This document shows, piece by piece, positions 12,903-23,919 of a stretch of 64,000 nt of DNA. The translations under genes and the position numbers were made by a program. Numbering within the stretch: position 1 is the first letter of the stretch; the number at the start of each line of letters is the position of its first letter. The notes beneath the pieces were generated by a model that saw nothing but the letters and a program-made list of their open reading frames with translations, searched no databases and was not told where the DNA came from. Source of the DNA: Juglans regia (Eukaryota > Streptophyta > Magnoliopsida > Fagales > Juglandaceae); NCBI RefSeq assembly GCF_001411555.2, contig NC_049916.1, positions 22,599,558 to 22,663,557 on the forward strand, written 5' to 3'.

Positions 12903-14280
12903 CCAACATTTTTTCATTAAAAAAAAAACCCTTAGAATTATCCCCTACGCTGTCACATTTATGGACTGCCATAAGCAGTACTCATCATACCACATGCACA
13001 TGCAAACAAACATGCACTTGTTTGATCTCTCTCTTTCTCTCTCCCCAACAAGATAAAAAGAATAAAAAAGTGTAGATCATGCATAGTGTATTGGATCACA
13101 CTCTTTGATCGATGATCCGATCGATCGTGTTGATGATTGCATTGATGACGAGATTAAAGCCTATCCCCTTTTCTTTTTTTGTTTTCTATTTGCCATCGAT
13201 CGCACTCTTTTACTTAGTGAATATGAGAAACGCAAACCCCACTTTCTGTAATGGGAACATGCACCTTAAAAAAGCAATTATCATTAGGGGTGCCCCCCCC
13301 CCTCTCCACCTCTTATTATTGTTTGCTCTAGAGTACGATATGCAAAATCAAATCCCATTGACTCTTAAAACGTATGAAATCATCTGTCTCCCATCAATTG
13401 TCACGAGATTAGGATCGGATCGATTCCATGCATATGATTATTACGTAGACACCAATACATGATGCTCTATTATCTTCCCATGATCTTCCCTTTCCCTAAT
13501 CCCTTGGGGATTGGAAGTTGATCATATAATTGGTTGATACTTTGGTTGGCTGCTCTCTTATTGTTATTGACTCTTGATGATCACTATATCGATCGCTTAG
13601 GGCCCCAATTCTGATCAGCTATGTACATATTGTCTTCCCATTCAACAAATGGTCATTTCTTATAATAATTCTTTCTTCTTTTTTGTGCCTTTCTAATTCT
13701 CATTAGGGTTCCACATTTCATGATGACAATGCAACTAGCTAGCTATTTGGTCGAGAGGAATGTGCAGCTGGAAATTAGCTAGCTACGGCTCTCTGGTCAT
13801 TAATTCTTCCATTGACCTATTAGCTGGCCTAGCCTGCTATATATATCGTGTGGTTTATGGACTCAAACAACGATTTAATTAGAAACCATTCGGGGCATAT
13901 AAAGTTTTAGAAAACCCGATACCGGTGAGAGATCATTAATTATTTCACATCATTTGGCTAGTTTATGGAGTTACTCATGTTTACATGATGACAAGTGAAC
14001 CCGTCATTGAAAACAAAGATAGACTGTACAAGATAATTAGTTTTAGATTTCCTTAGCTACTAATTGAATGATGCATGTGCCACACCAAGTTTTTACCTAA
14101 TCATTTCAAGTTTCCAACTTAAAGTAAGTTCTATATATATTACTACCATACATCAATTTCATCACAATGGAACATAAATTAAGATCAGTAATGCTAGCGC
14201 TATATATACCAGTACCATGCTTTTTATTATCATACTCTTACCATCTCATAATGTGATATTAAATGATCGGTGACTATTTA
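12596..14280. other. Intergenic stretch with CT microsatellite
   Basis: No gene was recognised. A (TC)n tract occupies about 12865-12899, which creates serine/leucine or arginine/glutamate ORFs in all frames that are not genes. A C9-type run lies near 13294-13303. Regions near 13085-13140 and 13580-13600 are rich in GATCGAT palindromes. About 14210-14270 resembles one arm of the MITE seen again at 40660-40800. Confidence 0.45.
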
Positions 14281-14539
14281 TAATACAACAAATTTGATCT
14301 CTTGTGACGGACGAAACCGTCACAAAAAATCAGCAAACCTTCACAAAACGTTTTTGTGAGGGTTTGAGACTTTTCCCACAACCGTCACCAAAAAGGCATC
14401 ACAGAAAGTATTTTATGATGGTTTATTGTACAATTGTCACTAAAATTTATTTTTTGTGACGGTTGGAAGTCTTACGTGAGATATAATGTTCGAATGTTAA
14501 GAGATTTTGTGATAGTCTAATTCCATCATAGAAAATACC

Positions 14540-14935
14540 ACTCACATGTACAGAATAATGTTCGAACGTACTCGACCGATTAGCATTCAAACGATAAATA
14601 TCTAACGTTCAATATTTTTCATTCGCACGTTAGATTTTTACGAACGTATGTTTGAACGTTTGTGCTGCGATATTTGAATATCGCATTCTCACGTTAATGG
14701 GAAATTGTTCAAATGTCAAAGACTTAACATTCGGATGGATAATCAGTCCGTTCGAATGTATCTTTTTTAGTCATTCGAACGTTAACTAAATAAGTCTGAA
14801 CGTTTGTGGAGTGTATACGTTTGAACGTAGTGCAATATGTTCGAATGTATTTATCGAACGTCGGTGTAATTATGTTCGAACAATGCTTCAAACGTAAAGC
14901 AATGTTCAAACGTTTTTTCTTTACATTCGAATGTA
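14540..14935. repeat. TTCGAACG-type repeat array, left part of element B
   Basis: About fifteen close variants of a palindromic word centred on TTCGAA (GTTCGAACGT, CATTCGAACGTT, GTTTGAACGT, CATTCGAATGT) occur in 400 bp, at irregular spacing and in both orientations. Subterminal arrays of short repeats are the binding sites of the regulatory transposase in En/Spm-type elements; this role is an inference here. Confidence 0.6.
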
Positions 14936-15099
14936 CGGATCAGAACAAATTATTTCATAAAATTAAAAGCATATAAATTGTATCATATTACACCATTAAT
15001 AGCATCATCTAATGAAAAAATTTTATAGAGTTGCAAAATTAGAAAACAAAAGTTTTGACCAATAATAGCTTTATTTCTTCTCTTTCCTCGCCCAACGAT

Positions 15100-16571
15100 A
15101 TCCTTCTGCAGTGATATAATATGTTCCATCTGGACTAGCATCTCCTTCTGGACTTGTTCTTAAACTTCAATGCGTATTTTTTCCTTCTAGTCTCTTTGTC
15201 GCTCCTACAAAAACATCTTTAAATCGGACTGTCGCGATTAGAAAGTCTCCAACTCCTACTGTCTCGACTTCATCTGTTCAATTTATTGGTGTGTGGCGTC
15301 CAAATCTTTGGAAAGATTATTAACTTTTGAAGTCGAGGTCGTGAAGGATGAACTGACACTTGAAAGAACATCCCAACCTTTTACCAAACCAGACTTGGTC
15401 GTGAGGACTTGCATAAATATGTCCATGTCACTTGGAGAAAATTCCTGAGAGGTAGAATGCATCTCAATCATTTTTTTCCTACAATTAGGAAGAAAACACA
15501 CAATAAGTAACATATTAAAAAAATAATAACTAAACATAATATCTATTCATATGTTGCCATAATTTATTCACACAAAATGACCTCTTACATAATTATTTTT
15601 ACCGACAGCCGACAAGATCAATCCACTCGTTGTGCACATCGGTGTGAGTAGCATCATCGACATGAATGAGATAAATTTTTAGGATCATCGTGTTTCTAAC
15701 AAAGCCACATTAGTAATTTTAAAAAATCATGTTAGTACTTAAATAAATGATATGATAAAAATGACTGAATTTTAACAAATTATTAATTATCATTTCATCG
15801 GCAAGGCATTGGAATGAACTTGAACCAGCGTGATGGTGGATTGTCAAAAACGTTCTATTTTTTTGCATTGATAGAACTTAACTACTATAAAAGAAATTAA
15901 AAATGTTAAATATAACATATGAAAGAAATATAGATGTAAATAAGTCATAGGGGATAAATCTAGAATACCTGATAATCTATCTTGCGAAAAGATCACAACA
16001 CTTCTTCCAATCGTCTAACTTCATTTTCTGAAAAGGGGACTGAGTTGCCTCTTCCAACGTCTCAAATTTCTTGAAGTGATCATGATATCGTCCCTTGTGA
16101 CGCTGAAACAATGTAACCATCAACTCATTCACAATTCGTACTTCCTCGCTACGACCAAAATTTAGGTCGAACTCATCCTAAGAAGTGAATTGTGTCAAAA
16201 ATATGAATTTAAAACATCCCTAAAACAATTATGGTATATAAACTCACTAGTACACAACTCCGAATGTGATCCTTAATCTCATTCGAAACATTTTCCCAAG
16301 ACAGCACATAAAATGACGCATAAACTCGGACAAGTGTTCCGACATAGGAGGAAAGTGATGCCGCACTATCATCCACACCCCCAGTGAATTTATTAGGAAT
16401 GTTGACCTTGATTTTCTCACGGCTACTCATTTTTTCTAGAGTCAGGTCACGTGTTAAGCCACGACTGGTCCAAACACCATGCATTCTGAACGTGTTAAGC
16501 CACGACTGGTCCAAACGACGTGACAATGCATCAGCTAATATATTTAAAATTATTAAAACCAATCTTCTCAA
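15100..16571 (-). pseudogene. Transposase_24-like CACTA-associated gene, degraded
   Basis: On the minus strand, an N-terminal block at about 16440-16209 includes KINVPNKFTGG-like sequence (KIKVNIPNKFTGGVDDSAA) and VRVYASFYVLSWENVSNEIK, then about 16170-16000 DEFDLNFGR and LMVTLFQRHKGRYHDHFKKF with KLDDWKKCCDLF, and about 15537-15283 a frame with SPSDMDIFMQVLTTKSGLVK. This is the same order as the plus-strand gene at 10612-12045 in element A. Introns and frame breaks intervene. A 26-bp direct repeat (16450-16475 and 16491-16516) sits inside it. Confidence 0.6.
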
Positions 16572-16821
16572 GTATTCAAATATAATTAATTATCAACAAG
16601 AATTTAAGAAAATATACAATATATAATATTTACATATAAATATAATTTATATAAAAAACTCATTCTGTATATGTTCGAACGTATAAACAATTAGTGTTCA
16701 AACGTTTCATGCATATAAGATAAGCGTCCGAACACGAAGCATCGTTTAAACCCACCTCAAAAACCTTGAACCGTCGCCACCGTCGTCAATCGCCACCACA
16801 ACCATCACAGAAGAGGTAAGC

Positions 16822-16822
<1 letters not shown>

Positions 16823-16862
<40 letters not shown>
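16823..16862. repeat. (TC)20 microsatellite
   Basis: An uninterrupted CT dinucleotide run of about 40 bp inside element B, followed by TTTTGCAG. It is likely to be length-polymorphic. Confidence 0.9.
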
Positions 16863-16866
<4 letters not shown>

Positions 16867-17234
16867 GCAGTGTTTTTTTTATTGATTATAGGGGTTTCAG
16901 TTCATATACACTGCAAAAAATGGTAGTTTGCCAGAGTCTCACAAACGCCGGCAATTGGACAATAAACGCGATAATGGTTTTACCGGCGTTTGTTTACCGA
17001 CACAATTCAAGCGCCAACACTTAAGGGTCGAGAATATTATTTTCCGACATTTATGTAAACGCCACCATCCCATTTGGTGGCCAAAACCCGTTCTTGATTT
17101 TTCTGCCACTATGAGTGGCCAATGGCCAATTGGCCACTGTAGATAGTTTTATCCTTCATTTCTACGGTGGTCATTACAAGATTAACATTGTATTTGAGGA
17201 AATCGGCAATGACTAAGTTGACTCATCCATTTAT

Positions 17235-17790
17235 GGGTCGTAACGTTTGAACGTTGTTCTGTACTCCGAACATATGTTATAATAAGTTTGAATATACCTT
17301 TTTACGTTCGAATGTTGCAATATAAAATGTTCAAATGTAAAATTTTCATGGTTGTTCGAATTCATCGTTTGAACATAACCATTATTTAGTTTGAACGTTT
17401 GTTATACATTCAAATTGTATGAACCAATGTTCGAATGTAAGACATTTTGGCTTCTGTTAGTCAAAACATTCGAACGTAGACTTACATATGTTCGAACATC
17501 TTAATAAATACATTCAAGTTCACCCTCACGTTAAACGTATTTCCATCCTAAACGTTAGAATGTAAGACCTTTCAGCTTATTTTAGTCATAACGTTCGAAT
17601 GTAGACTTAGTTTTGTTGGAACATCTCATCAATTGCATTCAAATGCATCCTCACATTCGAACGTGTGGTAATGATACATTTGAATGTAAGCTTGAGTGGG
17701 TCTTTTGCAATGCAACGTTCGCACGTTACAATATACATGTTCGAAGTTATCCTTTTACGTTCAAACGTTAAATTGTACATTCGAATGTTT
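17235..17790. repeat. TTCGAACG-type repeat array, middle of element B
   Basis: About twenty variants of the same word (for example GTTCGAATGT, CATTCGAACGTA, GTTTGAACGT, CATTCGAATGTT) are spread over 550 bp with spacings of roughly 20-40 bp. A smaller group lies at 16670-16745. Its internal position within the assumed element suggests that B may contain two element ends or a rearrangement. Confidence 0.6.
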
Positions 17791-17879
17791 TTCAGAAACA
17801 ATTTTTATTTCCCATATATGCATATATACCAATGTTATTTTTTTCCTAGGATATGACTCATCTTTTGACAACTAAGAAA

Positions 17880-18575
17880 CTAGGGAGGGAAGGATCTGGC
17901 CATGATCCTTCTCGGATAGGCTGTCGAACTATTATGGCTAAACGCAAAATGTTTATCAATGAGTTCAACTAGCTTACGTGAGAGCAGACGAGCCTCAGAA
18001 ACGTCTTTGTTACTAGATGTTGGACCAACATCTACACACTGAGGGGGAGGATATACCCCTTCGTGGTTCGAGAGTTTTACATGGAGATGTGCTCCATGCC
18101 TTAGGATGCATCCTCCCACACCGTGACTGTACGACGGTGTTCAGTTCAAGGTTTTGGTAGATGTCATCGTTGAGCTACTCATGATTCATCGTGTATCTGA
18201 GACATTAACTACAGTAGATGCTCAGGTTGAGGATGCAGCAGAAGGCACATCAGCATCGATCATCTACTAGCCCAGTTGAGTCTATGGCCAGAGATGTGGA
18301 TCGGTCAGAGGGCGAGGGTACTGATCAATCTGAGGATGATGACCGCGATGAGGATTTCTACATCCTCACTGGGAGAGACCGCACACCATTCGATAAGAAG
18401 AACAGTTCCTCATGCGAGTGACACTCAGAGACGCCGTCGACATGCCATTGTGGATTTTTTAGAGAATCCACTACGAGGCGAGCATCGTCTCCACTTACAA
18501 CCTCTCATATGGAGTGATCATTACTCGGCTATTACTGGACCAGAGAGTGCCACCCCAGGCTGAGAAGTGGTTGAC
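17880..18575 (+). pseudogene. Putative plant transposon protein (Transposase_32-like), broken
   Basis: The plus strand gives YPFVVREFYMEMCSMP near 18050 and, in another frame near 18480-18565, ASIVSTYNLSYGVIITRLLL followed by DQRVPPQAE, both typical of the family annotated 'putative plant transposon protein' and parallel to the VSEFY and FALMISNLL blocks of the minus-strand gene in element A. Between them is an acidic stretch (SEGEGTDQSEDDDRDEDF at about 18310). Several stops interrupt it. No molecular function is established. Confidence 0.5.
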
Positions 18576-18899
18576 TGAGTAAATGAGCCCCCTCGACATG
18601 ACCTCACACCGTCAGAGCATTGGACAAAGAAGGGGGTATGCTCGGCGTGAGCCTCAGCCTATCCCAGATCTTCTTCCTCCAACCCTGTCTAGGCTTAGTG
18701 TTGTTCCCCATAATAGGAGTACTAGTCAGCAGCCGATGGGTACATATGCATGGGATGCGTGCTGGCCTTACTTGGCTCGATGCACGGCCTACTTGGGTTG
18801 ATGCGATGATCTCAAATATTATTGCGCACATCGACAGACAGATCGTATATGTACAGTATAAAGAGAAACGAACACAAGCTGTTTGACACAATGTCTCAC

Positions 18900-20165
18900 A
18901 AAGCGTGAGAGCATATTTGAGAGCCTTTCACTATATATAATTACCGTACATATGTGTGAATGAGAATTAGAAATTATAGAGTAACGTTACAAATGAGGAA
19001 GAAAAGGAAAGTAGATGAATTTCCATCTTTGTATTTAGCCGTTGAGTATCTTTGTTTCCATGTGTGGTTTTGTAGCCGTTGGGTGACTTGTGTATGGCTG
19101 GGTTTCCATGTAAGGCTTAGTAGCCGTTGGTTTCTGAGTATTTTCAATAGTCCCCTGCAAACTGTGCCGAGATAGAAGGCCAAGTTTGGTGCGTAAAGAA
19201 TAAAGCGCAGGACGTCCAAGAGGCTTGGTGAAAATATCGGCAAGTTGAGAAGAGGCCGGAATGTGCCGGCTATGAAGAAGACCAAGAGCAACACGTTCTC
19301 TTACATAGTGATAATCAATCTCGATATGCTTGCTTCGGGCATGGAAAACTGGATTGGCAGTCATATGTAGAGCACTGAGATTATCACAGAACAAAATAGG
19401 TGCCGCTGGAAGAGTAACACCAAGATCACGTAATAGAAATGAAATCCAAGTAATTTCTGCAGTGGTGCTCGCCATGGCTCGATATTCTGCTTCAGAGCTA
19501 GATCGGGATATGGTATTTTGTTTCTTGGCAGACCAGGAAATGCAGTTACTGCCTAGAAAAATGCAGTAGCCTGTGGTGGAGCGACGAGTAAGAGAACAAC
19601 CTGCCCAATCTGCTTCAGAAAATGCATAGAGATTAAGTGTAGAATGTGAGCTAAAATGAATACCAATTTCAAGAGTACCGTGCAAATAGCGAAGGATGCG
19701 TTTTACCATTTTGTAATGAGCCATAGTGGGAGAATGCAAAAATTGGGATACAAAATTAACACAAAAGGCTAAGTCAGAGCGAGTAAGGGTGAGATATTGA
19801 AGTGCTCCAACAATACTCCGATAGTGACCTGGATCTGGAAAAGGGACATCACATGTGAGTCCTTTAGTTTTGGGCATCATAGGTGTGCCCATAGGTTTAC
19901 AATCTTTCATCTGAGAACGATCCAATATCTCTAGCGCATACTTAGCCTGAGATAGTGTAAGGCCATTTGAGTTGCGAGTTACTTGAATTCCCAAAAAATA
20001 ATGCAAAGGACCAAGATCTTTCATTGCAAATTATTCCCCAAGAGCATGAATGAAAGTAGTGAGGTGAGTGGGGTCAGAACCCGTGAGAATTATATCATCA
20101 ATACAGTAGAGTATCACCGATGTTGGCCATCGTTTAGATATCCTAAACGAAAAGGTCAACACATT
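18900..20165 (-). mobile_element. 5'-truncated Ty1/copia retrotransposon fragment inside element B
   Basis: Only the last third of pol remains, read on the minus strand. The right limit (about 20165) falls just upstream of the reverse-transcriptase active-site region. To the left, a polypurine-like GCAGGGGACT (minus strand, near 19150) marks the likely start of a 3' LTR in which the reading frame still continues to 19035. No 5' LTR or integrase remains, so this is a dead fragment. Its left limit is not clear. Confidence 0.6.
19035..20140 (-). pseudogene. copia reverse transcriptase / RNase H C-terminal fragment
   Basis: The minus-strand frame of 329 residues starts MKDLGPLHYFLGIQ and carries the copia hallmarks SIVGALQYLTLTRSDLAF, VKRILRYLHGTLEIG, DWAGCSLTRRSTTGYCIFLG, SRSSSEAEYRAMA, LFCDNLSALHMTANP, HIEIDYHYVRE and QLADIFTKPLG. 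This is the end of reverse transcriptase followed by RNase H with its Asp/Glu metal ligands. Immediately upstream, about 20130-20030, the same frame contains LYCIDDIILTGSDPTHL and then a stop, so the usual YVDD active-site tyrosine is replaced by cysteine. About 45 extra residues follow the RNase H core into the LTR. Confidence 0.85.
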
Positions 20166-20364
20166 GACTGAGGAGTTTCATACATTTGTAAACAACACGT
20201 TCTGAATGTTTTGAACTTTTATCATATTTTGTATTTATATTTTAATATATTTATTTTTCTATACTTTATGTAATGAACAATATTATTTAACATATCTAGG
20301 GTTTTTGTATTTGAATTCTCAATCTTTTTTAATTTGAAATTCAATTTTTTATTTTAAAACAGTT

Positions 20365-20545
20365 CAAGTTCGAACGTTAATGACTATCGTTTGAATGTTT
20401 AAACGAATAACTAGCTCGTTCGCACGTAAGTGGGCTTAACGTTCGAACGTACATCAACTGTTCGAACGTAACATTTTATACGTTCGAATGTAATCATTCC
20501 AAAACGACATCGTCTGGCTTACGTTGGAACGAAAAAATATTAGTT
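20365..20545. repeat. TTCGAACG-type repeat array, right part of element B
   Basis: About nine variants (GTTCGAACGT, CGTTCGAATGT, GTTCGCACGT and similar) lie about 150-330 bp from the assumed right end, matching the left array at 14540. The paired subterminal placement is expected for a CACTA element. Confidence 0.6.
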
Positions 20546-20699
20546 CGAATGTAAAACCATTTCTCGTCTACCTTTAGTGACGGTTGCTTGCAATCATTAC
20601 AGAAAATGATTTTTTGTGACGATTTCAGGACTGTCATAAATTCAAAACCTTCACAAAAATTCGATTGTGTTGTTGTGTTATTATGTTTCTAGTTTGGGT

Positions 20700-20913
20700 T
20701 GATCATTTAATATCACACCAAGAGAATCTTATAGTTAGGCTAGCTTCAGTTTATGAATCATTTATCAATTTAGTATGCTATATATTAGTAGTGATGCGAC
20801 CATAATTTTATTTTAGTGGGTACAAAATCTAACTAATGAATGTGAAAGAATTATATGTTAAAATCTTTAGTCGAAGAAATTACTTACTTAATTCATTACA
20901 ACTGTACGCGGTC

Positions 20914-20954
<41 letters not shown>

Positions 20955-21832
20955 GGAGTTTTGTATATATTTTCTAAGCAATATAAGTTTTGCTATATAA
21001 ACCGAAATAAGTAGCAACGTCCAACCTTGATTAAACAACAACAGCAAAAGTTTTTTATATGAGCTAAAACAATTTGATATAAGATCAGTTTCTACGTTTA
21101 ACTTTCGAACATAGAAATTAGTTCTTTATCCAAAACAAGGTAAATATATATATATATAATTTTTTTTTGAGTTTGAATTGCTTTTTAGTTTTACATTTTG
21201 AGAGTACTAGCTAGGTAGCTAGCTATAATTTAATAAATTTTGTTTTGTTTTTGAGTGAAAATAATAGTTTAATTATACTTAAATAACAAAACAGAAGTCA
21301 TGAGTTTGAATACAAAATCTGTACTTCACCTAATTTAAATGAAACATTTTACATGATGTTAGATTCACTTATTAAGTAAAAATCAACTCACAAGTTTGGA
21401 GAAAATGTTAAATACTCCCTATAAATCATTGAACTCACCAGCTCCTTCCATAACTCATGTATGTTTTTTAGGCAGTTTGTCATGACTTAATTGTCATATT
21501 GCTTTTAACCAAATTTTTGTGATCAACTTTCAACGTGAAATAATAATTTATTATAAATGGTTGGAAACTTTCGCCACCAGTAAGAATTTAATTACAAGGG
21601 GATGAGAGAGAGATCGGGGAAAGGTATAAGCTGGAAGAAATGCATGGGGCCGGTGCCTAGTCTTGAAAATTAAATTTGGGTAGAAAGACATCGCCGTCAA
21701 GGCCCCTTGCTTATATACATGCTTTGATTCCAAGCTTAAGTCATTCCATGCCCATGCACTGTCACCAGTACTACTGGCCACGCTTTCCAATATCTCAGGC
21801 TAGATAGCTGCATATATATATATATACACACA

Positions 21833-21863
<31 letters not shown>

Positions 21864-23509
21864 CTCTCTCTATATGTCTGAATTCTAATTCCCCCCGTTG
21901 GAACAATAGCTAGAACTTTTTCCTGCATTTATATACGTATAGGGTTTGGACAAAAACTATATATATATATATATATATACATATGCATTAACATCAAAAA
22001 GAAGATGATAGAAATTATTTATCTGAAGCTTGAAGCAAACTTCATTGCCTTATATAGATCATGATCAGCTGCAACGACGAATCTAAAAGCATTGTTTACT
22101 TTAATTTTTGAAACAGAAGAAAGTGATCATCATGCATTAATTCAGCCTAGAATTGTCTTACTAATTTTAGTACCTGATCTATCTCCAACTATCCATCCAA
22201 AACTTATAAGGTGGCTCAAATTAAAAATGCTCCTCATGATTATGGCTTGCCATGATCTATTATATAGAAATTTCATTGTTTCAGTTAGAGAGTCGTTGAT
22301 TAACTGTCTTTGAAAAGTGATCCCTTTGTTTCGAACCAAGGCTTTTCTCAGAGAGAGAGAGTGTGTGTGTTCCAACGTGTTTGATGGGCTGGAAAGAAAC
22401 TGGCATGGCCAGCTTTTTCAGGCTGAGAGGCAGCCAGCCAAGAACAGCCACCATTGCACTTCAATTCAGAAATCAGTAGTACTCATTTAAAGTTAAAACT
22501 AAAAATAACAGAGGTTTTAAACCAAAAAGAACAGGAAAGAGGCCGGATAGACAATTATTCTGATTCCGTACAGTACAGTACTGTATGTGCAGGCTGGAGG
22601 GTGGGAGGCACATGGATTTTGCAACCAATTAATGTACTGTGCTAGCTTCTATATTTTCTCAGGTTGTGGGGAGACACCATCATGCATGCCCAAATTAAGT
22701 CCCTATAATTTATTTATTTATTTATTGTTTATAATTACCTCTTAATCATAACCTATACCCCAATGTACGTGATCTGTCTCATTAATAACTCATTATTGAC
22801 AGGTAATGCATGTCATTATATATTCCCGACCATTTATGTGGGCACTCCCTCCCCTCTCTCTCAATTTCAGGCATATTGATCTCATGAAATATTCATCTGA
22901 TCCATATATACCGTCCTCTGTTTGATTTAGAACACACATATATATATATATATATATAGCAAGTGTCTAAGCTAGCTAGGCCATTTTTTATGGCAATATT
23001 GATGTTTTATTCCTTCAACAAGTACTGAGGTCTGAGAGCCTAGCTAGCTAGCTAGCTAATATTGTATTAATTGTATGGATGTCGAAGGAATAAAACATGT
23101 TTAAAAACTGATCATCTAATTCCGTACTCCAAATTGGCGAAAGAAACCTGAAAAAACTTTTTCTTTCAATTAAGCAAATTCATGGAGACAAAAATTGGCC
23201 ACACTTAAAGTCGGCTCTTTGTTGCTGTCTGATCAATACAAGCTGGAACCTCGACTATTAGGGCTAAAAAGGGCCTTTTTGTGATATTCCAAAAAGAAAG
23301 AGCCTTTCTAGTAATTTTATCCTTGAAATTTGCCCTAAAGTTGTTAGCTGGCCGAGGACCCCTGCCCTAAAGTTTTCCCTTTAGAAAACAGGTGGAACAT
23401 ATATTTCATCTTAATAATAAAGTCAAAATAAAAGTATATATCGATCAGTACTAGTACTGTTCCACCTCCTCAAGAATAATAAATATTCAATCTAACTGAC
23501 TGACCACCA

Positions 23510-23543
<34 letters not shown>

Positions 23544-23600
23544 CACCCCTCTCTCTGATCATTCTCCTGCAACTATTCATCTCCACAAGCTTCCAAACGA
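20700..23600. other. Upstream region of the LAX2-like gene
   Basis: No gene was recognised. The first 17 bases (20701-20717) are the exact reverse complement of 14252-14268 on the far side of element B. (AT)n tracts lie near 20915-20950, 21958-21978 and 22938-22955, a GA tract near 21838-21863, and a CT tract near 23513-23550 that resembles the pyrimidine-rich leader of many plant transcripts. AATAAATATT near 23477 is a possible TATA-type element for a long leader. Confidence 0.45.
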
Positions 23601-23609
23601 ATAAAATTT

Positions 23610-23919
23610 ATGGAAAGTGAGATTTGCAAAGTTTCTAATTCTCCTCGTTGTTCTCTGATATGTCTACGATGAAACAGCTTATAACAACAACAACCACCCT
23701 TATCTGGTTAATGGGCATCTCTCTCTTTTTTTATTCCACAGTCCCAAAACATTCTCATGGCTCCAGCAGATCATGATCCCTCCCTCACATATAAAGCCCA
23801 CAATATCCCAGGATCTTCATTAATCCATGGCTTCCCTTGACACCAGGTACAAGCAGCTCAACAATAAGGAAGACAATCACCGAAACTGGCGGGTCGATAT
23901 CCCAGGCAACCGGATATGA
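23610..23919 (+). promoter_or_regulatory. Chain of four upstream ORFs before the LAX2-like start
   Basis: Four short ATG-initiated ORFs run almost without gap up to the main start: 23610-23672 (20 codons plus stop), 23669-23776 (35 plus stop), 23773-23823 (16 plus stop) and 23827-23919 (30 plus stop). The stops of the first, second and fourth overlap the next ATG as ATGA, the last overlapping the main start at 23916. If all are in the mRNA they should strongly limit translation of the main ORF. Caution: CATATAAAG near 23789 could be a TATA box, in which case only the fourth ORF would be in the transcript. Confidence 0.5.

Larger units (their letters stand above)
14285..20690 (-). mobile_element. 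CACTA-like transposon B, decayed, opposite arrangement to A
   Basis: The left end reads TACAACAAATTTGATCTC followed by 'gtgacggacgaaaccgtcac'; the right end on the other strand reads CACAACAACACAATCGAATT followed by 'gtgaagg', so both resemble CACTACAACAAA-type CACTA ends with a GTGACGG-type subterminal block. Inside are a minus-strand Transposase_24-like pseudogene (15100-16571) and a plus-strand Transposase_32-like pseudogene (17880-18575), the mirror image of element A, plus dense TTCGAACG-type repeats. The TNP2 gene is absent. A Ty1/copia fragment (19035-20140) has entered. The exact termini and unity of the element are inferred; it may be a composite. Confidence 0.55.

Noticed and set aside
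12633..13075. Overlapping ORFs rich in Arg/Glu or Ser/Leu
   Set aside because: They are translations of the (TC)n microsatellite; no domain outside the repeat.
16907..17160. CACTGCAAAAAATGG as the left end of a third CACTA element
   Set aside because: The start resembles a CACTA terminus, but no matching right end or subterminal order could be defined.
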